The notes beneath the pieces are model-generated. The model was given only the letters and a program-made list of their open reading frames with translations. It searched no databases and was not told where the DNA came from. Both the position numbers and the translations under genes were made by a program. Below, in pieces: positions 51,801 to 63,800 of a stretch of DNA of 64,000 nucleotides (positions are counted from its first letter, which is position 1; each line of letters starts with the position of its first letter). This stretch comes from Oegoconia quadripuncta. Lineage: Eukaryota > Arthropoda > Insecta > Lepidoptera > Autostichidae. The stretch covers positions 22,189,575-22,253,574 of the forward strand of contig OX438748.1 of NCBI GenBank assembly GCA_949316235.1, written 5' to 3'.

Positions 51801-54800
51801 AAAAACTTATTCTGCTTCTGATTCGTCAGAAGGACTGATATCAAAATCGAATTCTTCATCGTTATCTTCTTTTGATTCGGTGACTATATCCTCCACTTGT
51901 AAGGGCGTTGGGTCCCCTTCAAACCACATTGGCTTCAAATAGCCATCCAAAAACCAACCACAATCTTCAGGACTTAGATTGACACAACGTGCATTTGTTG
52001 CATGAAGCCACATTGAATTGACGTAAATTGTGCACTAAACAATTCATTCTTTTTTTTCCATTTAATTTCTTGTATCGATTTAAAACCTTTCGTGGCCAAC
52101 TCATGACTATTTAGTTCTGTAGTGTTGTATTACAAGCAACAATGGTGTCGATTCGGATGTACACCAACGAAACTAAAACCAGTTTTGGCGTGGTGCCGTC
52201 GCATCGTACTATTCCAGGGAGAAAGAGACAGTACTACTTTAAAACTAGTTTTAGTTTAGTCGGTGTACATCCGAATCGACACCAATGCGTGGTTTATTCT
52301 ACCTCGAATTAAATAATCTCTCAAACTTTCGTAACGAAATGAATTGAATCAACTCAAACCCACCTTCGTGCAAATACAGATAAGATGACCCTATCAGTTT
52401 GAGCTTCACTATGTTGAAAGGTGAATCGGAGGCATCAAGAGAGTGCATTACATCTTCCTGCTGCCTTTTTAGAGAAAATATTCAGGTCATCTGACATGAG
52501 TAAAGGACGAGAGTGACTAAACAAATGCATATAGTGAACCAATATTGTTACTAAATGTTAAAAGAAATAATTTGGTCATAATATTTTATTACACTAAACC
52601 TGTAGCGACTTGGAGAAAGAAAAATTTTTATATAATTTTTTAATAGATATTAAAAAATATTTTTGCTATTCATGAATCAAAATATGTAAACAAAAAAATT
52701 TTCTAATTTTTATGTAATTATAATTATGTATTGTTATTAAATAAATATGTGAGTGAAAAGTATTTGATACCATTTTTAATATTTAATCTGACTTAAATCC
52801 AGTATTTATTCAATGTAGCTCGCTTGTACGACGCATCTAAAATCACAGCAACCGTGCATGTGACAAACTTTTACTGAGGCAACCTTATACTGTTAGAAAG
52901 AGAATAAAATAACGTTTAATTTAAAAAAAAATCAATTAAATAACTGATGAGGGTATATTAATAACACTTGCTCGCATGTTTATACATGACAACTCCATAG
53001 TTAGGCTGAAGGGAAAGTAGGCAACCTATATTTTTCCAGTTCCTTATGTTATGTTCTTTCAGACAATGGTCGATTTTTATAAATAACAAATCGGGGAAGT
53101 TAATTGAAAAACAATTAATTTGGATTTACATTAATTAACCGTTTGGCCCGCGATTTAGCTAGGCAACCCATTTTCAATGTATTAATATATTCATTAACTA
53201 ACATAATAATTTTGTTATAGTCGAATAACAGATGAGGGTATATATTTCTATGGCCGGATCTTATACTAATACAATTCAGGCCCTTATGTAATGTGTTTAA
53301 AAATTTATAACAAGAATCCAAAACCAATACGAGACAATGAGAAATTTATCACATTTAAAAATCAACTGACGAAATACCTACTTGACAACTGTTTCTACAC
53401 GCTGCAAGAGTTCTTCGAAAGCAAGTAAAACTGACTATTAGATTAAGTAATAATAATAATATAAATAGTTTTAATAACATGTTATATTATATACGCTCAG
53501 TGCCCTCATAAATTTGCTGTGCCCTAACAGGGCGACTAAGTTATAAGCACCATTTATAATAAGACCATTGTATACACTTAGTTTTGCAAATAAATAATTG
53601 AATTGAATTGACACGAAACCATTTGTAAAAGATTTATCCGTTCCGTTAGACTGGTCCACGCTTCTGGAGATTGGTGCCTACTTTGCTCAGCAGCTGAGCT
53701 TATGCATTCAGCGGGGCAATAGCGCTAGCGTACTAGCTACTATGCCTCACGCAAGCGAGTTGGACGGCGTATTTTTTCTATAAGATATAGGTATTTTTAA
53801 TTGTCATTTGTGTTGTTTCATGTACATACTAAATAAAGAAAACTTGGATTAATAATATGTTGAGCTTGATTAACATAATCCTCACTGCATAAGCCGCTCA
53901 ATGGAGCAAAAGCATTTTTCCCAAAGAAGTACCTATGTAACCTAGTTTGCTTTCGTAGATATCAAAGATAAGATGCCTTTCAATTACCGATATCTATAGC
54001 TTATTAAAAAAGATCACGGCTTGATACCCTTATGTTCCTTGGTGGCAGCAACTACTCTACTTGGGGGGGACTGAAAATCAGCAAATCTGCTGAGTCCCTA
54101 CCTTTTCATCACAGTTTGACCTAATTTATTATCAATTAATTACTTCTTAAATTAACTTTGTGGTGAATAAATTACTTTTATTTATTTATTATTTATATGG
54201 AACAATTAGAATATTGCCGAAACAATATTGCTGTATTTTAATGAAATTGCTCATTTACCTCAACTAACTGTTGCCGTGAAATAATGCCTAAAATTGCCCG
54301 TGTAAATGTTCCTCTCCTGAGCGTGTTCAATTGAGACAATACACAAAAACATTTGTTTTCATAAAAATTCCGAATATTTCATTGTTCATAATAACATTGT
54401 TTTTGGTAGACACGAGGTGGACGTGCTTTCGAATTTAGTTATTATAATGATGATGGTTCCGACCGATTTCGGCCATGGCGACCACTTCGACTCTTAATCG
54501 GTTTGTGTTAATGTCCATGTCTCACAGCGGTATAAATATCTTTGCACATACACACAGCGCCATCTAGTTCCACATTAAGCAACTAGGCTTGTATTATGGA
54601 TACCTAAATACATATATAGATAAACTACACAAATACATTTTTTTTTGTAAATAAATACATGTCTGTATTCATCATACAAACTTATGCCCCTAGCGGGATT
54701 CGAACCCGCCACCTTTTGGTATAGCAGTCAGAATTTTTAACCACTACACCAAACAGGTCGTAGTCGTAACATAAAGATATACTCCATACATAGTACAGCC

Positions 54801-57800
54801 GCTTTCTAGCCTTTTATAAATGAAGAGGTGTTAATAATGGCAAAGGAGAAGAGATGCTTGTTGACCACAGTCGAGAACCGTAGAGGAAAGATGATAGGTC
54901 ACTTGATACGACACGACATTTCTTTGAACATTTTTTTTTTATGATTGACGGCATTCGCGTTTGACCACAACCTCACCTGATGGAAAGTGACGATGTGGTC
55001 GAATATGAAGCACGCGATCCCAGTAAATGCCTATTCACTCTGCTCTTGAAGGGACGCCGGAAGTGAGTTCCATGCCTTGGCTGTTCGGATGATGAATGAA
55101 GATATACGGGTGGACTCCCTCCCCACACCTAGTGGTCCGATAATTGAGGGAAAGATTCAAGGAAAGACCTAGGTGCAATTACTTTGACTAAGTGAAAGAA
55201 AAGGTGAACGTCGTGTCGTACCAAGAGGTTAAATCGAGGGCGGAAAGTAAAGAGACGTGGTCATTACTCCACCGACAAGAGCGAAGAAGAAGGTAATTGA
55301 TATAGGTAGTTTATATAATTTTTTTTACTAGCCTGTGTTGTCCCACTGCTGGACAAAGACCTCCCCTTTTTTTGCCACATGTCAATATAATATATGAAAT
55401 TGGAGTTTTTTTTCATCGTTAATCATATGTACCAATTCCTGCGATTTTCAAAGGTATATACAAATTAGTTTTTTATTTGGAAAATGAAATATTATTTCAA
55501 GGTTTCACATGAAATATTTTTTAATTTCTGGGCTAAAACACATAATAAAAAAAATTTGAACAGAGCTCTTTTCATGTGCTTCCCATAATTATTTCTTAGA
55601 TTCGCTGAAACTTTTATAAAGCGGTTACTTTTAAAAATTAACGCTGCCTATACTTAACTTAATGTTATCCGATAATACACACAAAGTTTAGCTAAATTTG
55701 GATTTGCCGTTCCCAAAAAAAAAATCAAAAATGCTTGTATGGAGAAAATAGTCTTAATGAAATTCTTCATACAAAACGCCAATTTCATAGGTAAGGACCT
55801 AATATATAATTTTCATTTAATAACCAATGCTGCGAAATGAGGTACAGTCAATGAACCATTTCCTACTGATCAGTAAAAGGTCATAACAATCTCACAGTTA
55901 AACCCCTATTGGTTCAACTTATCTTATAACATACGTAATTAGTTTAGTTATCTATAACCATCGATACAGATTCGAGTTTTCGAGTGTCGATAGTCGATTG
56001 GCGATCGCGCTGTGATTGCTCGATAAAGGCTCATTGAACTACGCCGACAAAGGAGCCGGTGGCTTTGAAGTCGCCGCCAAAAATGAATGTCATGGGATTG
56101 GTGGTTGTTTTATTTTTATCTGGCAAGTTACGTGGCGGAAAATTCATTATGCCGTTCAATTGGGAGGGTCCAGGAGTTAAGCAAATCTGGGGAGCTGTTA
56201 TCTTGTCGGGAACTGTTATTTGATACAAGTTACAGCTGGTTTGTTATGGTAGCTTAAAGATTTTTAAGTAGCTAAATAAATATTTGGGGCAGTTACCATT
56301 ATCTAGTCCCAAACTAAGCAAAGCTTGTACTATGGATACTAGATAACGGATGAACATATAAATATTAGGTCCTTACCTATGAAATTGGCGTTTTGTATGA
56401 AGAATTTCGTTAAGACTGTTTTCTCCATACAAGCATTTTTGATATTTTTTTTTGGGATCGGCAAATCCAAATTTAGCTAAACTTTGTGTGTATTATCGGA
56501 TAACATTAAATTAAGTATAGGCAGCGTTAATTTTTAAAAGTAACCGCTTTATAAAAGTTTCAGCGAATCTAAGAAATGATTATGGCAAGCACATGAAAAG
56601 AGCTTTGTTCAAATTTTTTTTTATTATATGATTTAGCCCACAAATTAAAAAATATTTCATGTGAAAGTTTGAAATAATATTCCATTTTCCAAATAAAAAA
56701 CAAATTTGGATATAGCTTTGAAAATGGCAGGAACTGGTACATATGATTAACGAAGAAAAAAAACTCCAATTTCATAGGTAAAGACCCAATATTTCTATAA
56801 AAATATCCATGGCTCGGAAATAAATGTTCGTAACTATTCACCATACAAACATTTACCCCTCGCGGGATTCGAACCCGCAACCGTTGGTTTCGCTGACAGG
56901 GTCGCTATCCACTACACCAATCTGTCGTCAAATGGTTAAGTTCTACATTATGAATACGTAAAAACAAGCTTTGAATACGCCATCACGATTATCATGTTTA
57001 ACTATCATAACTAATCGTGTATGCAAAATTTCATATCCGTGCTATTAACCATTGAGGAGATTCCTCTTGGGGAGACAATCAAAGCATCAAGTACGATGAA
57101 AATCATGTTTAGCTATCAAAACTAATATACAGGGTGTAACGGTTAAGTGTAGTCATATTTTAAGGGCTTGTTCTACCCATCAATACGAACAACTTTTACT
57201 ATGGGGGCAACTTCGAAATCGCGAAAAAAAAATCAGCTGTTTCATACATTGCATCGGGAGGTTATTGAAATTTTCTATGGAACAGCTGATTTTTTTTTCG
57301 CGATTTCGAAGTTGCCCCCATAGTAAAAGTTGTTCGTATTGATGGGTAGAACAAGCCCTTAAAATATGACTACACTTAACCGTTACACGGTGTAGATACG
57401 TCACACGTAAATACTGCTAGATTAGTATATTTTAGTTATTTCCACAGCTTGATGTCTTATGGTATCTTGCTGTGGGGAAATGCCGCGGATATAAATACAA
57501 TCGAAAACGAGCCGTTCGCGCAATTTATCAATTGACACCTACAGTGTCACGTCACAGTACATTTTTGAAAATCTAATGATATGTCAAAAAAAAGCATCAT
57601 TTAGGAAAAATAGTGATAAACATGATGTCAATATAAGAAATAAAGATAAACTTGCAGGTCACATAAGTCGCCTCCGCAAAGTAATTCATTCAAAAGGCTT
57701 TATGTATACGCTTTTTAAATAAGGTTCCAGTTGATTATTAAAAGATACTATAAAACAGAAACTTATTAACAAAGCATATTATAAAATATCAGACTGTTTA

Positions 57801-60800
57801 GATGATAATCATCCCTGGACATAATCAGATCGTTCGCATGCCAGGCTATTTCACAAATAATAATGAAATATAAAAACCTTCTTATAATTTGTGCATTCTA
57901 ACTTTTGAAGCTTAATAATGCTAGAATATTGTGCAGCAAACGTTAGTGATGGTGTACAAGTGAAGGGAAGTGTAAATTAAAGGGCGTAACGCAGCTTTCG
58001 GGTTCCCACAAGAAGCCGCCAAAATCTTTTGTAAAGCATTCTGCCAATTTACTGAAGAATGACTTGACCGTGACTAGACTCTGTATACGCCAAGTATACG
58101 ACGAATTACTTGTTTAGACTGAAACTGACTTATAAACTGAAGAAATAAGAGAAATAAGACATGGCTGTATGGGCTTATCCCTTTGCCTTTTCCGAAAGGA
58201 GTGAATACAACGAAAAAAAAAATGAAGTCCTCCCCCTGTGAGATAATAATTTATTATTTTTTTCGTTTTATTCACTATTATTATTAATAATATACGCTGT
58301 TATTACAGACTCACCTGACATGGATCCAAGTTCGTGGGGATGATGAGAGTTGTTGTTGCTGAGCGTGGTGTTGTTGTTGCTCTCCGTGGCCGTGCCTCCA
58401 CTACCACTGGTGTTGGCACTCTGCAACATGGCCGCCCGATTCATTAACACAAACAAACAAACAAAATATTCTTTATTGTACAACAATAAGAAACATAACA
58501 TTTGACCACCTGTTTGGTGTAGTGGTTAGCAACTCTGACCACTATACCAAAAGGTTACGGGTTCGAATCCCGCTAGGGGCATACGTTTGTGTGATGAATA
58601 CGGACATGTGTACCCGAGTTATGGATGTTTTCATTTATAATAAGTAATTTATTTACAAACAAAAAAAAAGTAGTAATGTAGTATATCAACCATCTGGTAT
58701 CCACAACACAAGCCTATAGTTGCTTATTGTGGAACTAGATTGCGCTGTGTGTATGTCTAAGGATATTTATTTATTTATTATTATTATTTTTTTATTTTTT
58801 ATTTTTTGATAATACAGAATCAACAGCATCATTATAAAAATAATAATTATTATTATTATAACAAAGATAAATAAGAAAAAGGGGATAGTACAATTTGGCG
58901 GCCTTATCACTAAATACGTAATACCTTTCTCGCACATTCCAGATTTCATACCGATAAATATCCGATCACTTTCACACCTTTGCGTGTGCGAAGGTGACAA
59001 ACAACATTGAAATCTCGAACGCATGAGAATTGCTGACCAGGAAATTATTTTTATTATCATTGCTGAATAAGCAGGCAGTTGAAACAACTGATGAAGCTTA
59101 TATCTGAGTTCAATTTCTCAGTGGTCTGAGTTAAATATTTCTATTTATTAATTAGTTATTTCTTCTCTAACGAACTAATCAGTAGATACTTTATTCTAGT
59201 AATAAATAAATATTTCGGACACTTACACCAATCATTTAGTACCAAACTAAGCAAAGCTTGTACTATGGATACTAGATAACGGATAAACATACATAAATAT
59301 TTATATAAACATCCATGACTCAGGAATAAATGTTCATATTCATCACACAAACATTTACCGGTCGCGGGATTCGAACCCGCAACCGGGGTTCCTATCATGC
59401 GAAAGTTATTTGGAACGAACTCATTTTTTTTTAAAGTTTTTTTTTTTATTTATTTAATTTATTATGTGGAATAAGGTGACAAACGCAACCGTAATGTGAC
59501 ATCCAAAGCTTTACTTGATGATGGTTTTGAAAAAATAAAAATAATTAAACTACCTATGACCGGTTACCGATCTTCAAATCGCGACTGAAGGAGCGTTACC
59601 TGAAACTGTCTCAATAGATTATTATTATTATTTGTGTACATTTGTTTAAGTATATATCATATTTATTTATAGGTTTTGTATTTATTTTTATCATATTAGA
59701 TTATATATTGAATTATATTTATTTATATTATAACAACACCATAATTTAAGTATGTATGTCATCGACATGGTTGTTATTTGTAAATTAATAAATTATTGTA
59801 AATTATTTTGCGCAATAAAGAGTATTTGTATTGTATTGTATTGTATTATTTTCTCTATTTATTAGTTGTATGTTTGTTTATAACTACTGTTTTTGTAAGT
59901 GTACTCGCTGTCTACTTTTACGTTACCTCATCTATTTGTCTCCTTACTGAGGTTTGCTGGAAGAGATCTCTTATAGAGATAAGCTCGCCTTTTGTATATT
60001 TTAATATTTTCCTGTTTTTTTTGTTTTGTTTGACGTTTATGCTTATATACAATAAAGTGTTAAATAAATAAATAAATATGAATATGCCCTATTTTTCCCT
60101 TACTTTGATAAGTAACTTTCCCTTACTTACAAGTGATAGATAGCTCATATTTTATTCAAGATTAATGCGGACGAAATCGGGGGCGAAAAGCTAATCACAC
60201 TAGTTATAAATGCGAAAGTTTGTGTATGTATGTTTTTTACCTCTTTACTCCTAAACGGCTGGACGGATTTGGATGAAACTTGGTTGGTAGATTAGGACCT
60301 GAATTAATATGTAAGCAAAATTTGTGCTGAACTGATTTTGATGAAATGTTGCACGCGAACGAAGCCGCTTAATTAATTAACCCAGATAAACGATCTTCAA
60401 AACTGCTTAACCGATTTTCATCAAAAATGACTAAGCACTATATGGCACCACTCAGTTTCCAAAAATTTAAATCCGTTTCAAATTGGGTCATCCTTTTTGG
60501 CGCTATAATGCAACAGACATACACACAGGCATATAGAAGTAGATATAAGCTTAAAATATAGCCAGTAAAACACAGCCAAAATTAAAATTTGCTTAAGAGA
60601 GCTTATTCCGTCCAGAGGGCTAATTGAATAAATTAATAAATCAAAAAAGTCGCTCCGACCTGCACTCGAGAAGCTATGCTAATTAAAAAATACCCAAATG
60701 TGTTGGGGTTTCCGGGTCAATACGCTTCTACCTTCGACTTCATCTTCACTTAACATCAGGTGTGATTGAGGTCAAGTACGAACCCGTGGTGCATAAAAAA

Positions 60801-63800
60801 ACAATACTAGCTTTCCGCCCGTGGCTTCGCCTGCGTGGAATAAATTTATCGCGGAAATTTGTTTATAACGCGGGAACTACTCATTTTATCGAGATATAAA
60901 ATATCCCATGTCTCAATCCAGGGTAAATTCAAATTCAAATTCAAAATATTTTATTTCATAGGATAAAATTATCACTTGAAAACGTCACTATTAATATTAC
61001 ATTTAAATTTACGGCTCATTCACAAAGCTGACTCCCCAGAGAAGAACGAGCAAGAAACTCTAAGGTTGCTCTTTTAAACAGACTATATGGGTTACAATTT
61101 GTGATTTCGTAATTATATGAATAATAAGACAGCTATGTCCATGCTTGCTTATCATTCAAATAGTCAGTGATTTTATAATAGCCTTTTGCTAATAATTTCT
61201 GTTTTATGATTGCTTAAAATTTATTTAAAGGCAAATTTTGAATGTCTACTGGAACCTTATTATAAAAGCGTATACATTGCCCTTTGAATGATTTACTAAC
61301 TTTATGAAGTCGGCTAACATAAACTGATAACTGGTTCTTATTCCTTGTATTAACATTGTGCCTATCACTATTTTTAGCGAATAAGGTTATATTTTTTTTT
61401 TGCATATAACAAATTCTCATAAATGTATTGAGAAGTCATTGTTAAGACATTAATTTCCTTAAACTGATCTCTAAGAGACACTCTAGGTCCTAATTTATAA
61501 ATGGCACGAATAGCACGCTTCTGCAGAACAAAAATGATATGTATGTCAGCAGCGTTTCCCCACAACAATATGCCATATGACATCAAGCTGTGGAAATAGC
61601 TAAAGTTCTACCTATGCACCAAATTTCATCCAAATCCGTTCATCCGTTACGCCGTGATTGATCAACAAACAAACAAATAAACAAACATCCAATCTTTCGC
61701 TTTTATAATATTAGTTAGATAACTTAGTAGCTTTAATTACATTTAATTTCGAGAATTTCTAATTATTGATAAAAACGGATACATTTTATAATCGTAAATT
61801 TTCAACAGGTCAGAGCAATTTTTTTTGATTTATTTTGTATTTAAAAAGAAATGTTAATTAGTGGACGGAATAAACCCTCTTAAAACCTCTAGACATGCAT
61901 TGTTATGTACTAGGAGTTTGAGATAAGATAGCCAGTCTACAAATACCTAAGTTAGGGGTTCTTGGGGAGCGCGCTTCCACTTAAGAAAATATCATCTACA
62001 AAATCTATTCAGCTACGTTAAAAGCTTTCTTTGAAACGACTGAACCGTATTCAACCGCCTGTATGGCTCAATGTAAACAACATAAGGTTTACAAATCGGA
62101 GGTCGCGGGTTCGATCCCCAGCAAGGTACATGTTTAGTACTCGGTTTGGTTGGTGGTAGGGCATTTTAAAATTGTTCTGGTTGACAGAGATAAGATAGCC
62201 AGTTCGGTCAGGTTTCCCGGTCAGTACGCTACCTTCGGCCTCATCTTCACTTAACATCTGGTGTGATTAAGGTCAAGTGCTACCCGTTGTGCATAAAAAA
62301 ATTAAGGATTCGATATAAATATAAAAATTCCTTTTTGAAATCGTTTCACCCATTTTAGCGCTATAATGTCACAGATAGACATAGGCTTCTAACATATAAA
62401 CCTCTCTTTGTATCTAAGGTACATAATAAATAAAACTATTTAATAAATTTCAGCTCATTACATACCAACCTTTTCTAAAACATCGTGGTCTTCTCTGCAA
62501 TATAAAGCGCCTCCTTCACGCAACGCGAATTCGTCGCCTGTGAAGGAGAGAGACAGAATAATAAATAAATATCCTTAGACATACACACAGCGCCATCTAG
62601 TTCCGCAGTAAGCAACTATAGGCTTGTGTTGTGGACACCAGATGGTTGATATACTACATAAATACATTATTTTTTGTAAATAAATAGGTACTTACTTATT
62701 ATAAATGAAAACATACATAACTCGGGTACACATGTTCGTATTCATCATACAAACATATGCCCCTAGCGGGATTCGAACCCGCAACCTTTTGGTATAGTAG
62801 TCAGAGATGTTAACCACTACACCAAACAGGTCGTCTCGATAGAGTATATTCCCTATAGATACTGAACATTTTCTTCTAATGGTCAAAAGGGGCCAATAAA
62901 CGAGGTTATCAGAGCAAACAAACATAACACTGCTTAGTGGATGGCTGTCCATAACAGTCATCCGACGCCAACATGAATCGCGCATCGTAAGATTAAGCAG
63001 TCGTTTTTTTGATTTTGAACATTGATGTTTGAATACAGATATCTAAATCTGCCGCCAAACATCAATGTTAATAGCACTGTTGTTCTGGTTGTCAGAGATA
63101 CGATAGCCAGTTCCCCAAATGAGATGAGGTTTCCGGGTCAGTACGCTACCACCTTCGGCCTCATCTTCACTTAACATCAGGTGTGATTAAAGCCAAGTGA
63201 TAGCCCATTGTGCATAAAAAATTTTGCAAATTACTTGCGTTGTTCTGTTGTAGGTATTGATCAAAGATATTTCCATAATTTATATATAGGTACACACTAT
63301 CCACATACACACTCTTCCACATACACACTCCTTCACATACACTCTTCTCTCTGTTATACAATTACTATATGGCGATGGCCCATTTGTGGTACAGATACAC
63401 ATGCAACTATATAAGTTGTAACAGTTGTACTTAATATTTGTTTTTATTTTTATTACTGTGAAATAAGGCTATATTTCGTAAGAATAACACCAAGCTGAAA
63501 GATTGTTGCGTCGAATATTTTTGTATGTGTTTCTGTAACATGCAAATAAACGTTTTTCTATCTATCTATCCCAATTTCACTGAGTCCATTTCTCATTTTC
63601 ACATCTATTCATGTATGTGTTTGTCGCTAAATGGATCAGATAAACGATTCTTATTCTTAATTAGTCGCAGTCTATTTCCTTCTAATCCTCTCCGATACTT
63701 TCACCAGCTCTACAAAACGGTAGAAGAAGGCAATCCACCAGTTGGTTTTTCCAGATTGGCCAGTCTTTCAGAGCCCCCTAATGCATCCTACGTCAAATGG

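Larger units (their letters stand above)
51171..53266. mobile_element. Fold-back transposon with arms of 612 and 646 bp
   Basis: Left arm 51171-51782 and right arm 52621-53266 are inverted repeats with few differences, plus a 34-bp length difference near 52970. Outer end GTATAAGATCCGGCCATAGA; flanked by TA on both sides (51169-51170, 53267-53268). The 838-bp middle holds a 68-codon frame and a nested 140-bp MITE. TA duplication would fit a Tc1/mariner-type enzyme, but no transposase domain is left to confirm that. Confidence 0.88.
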
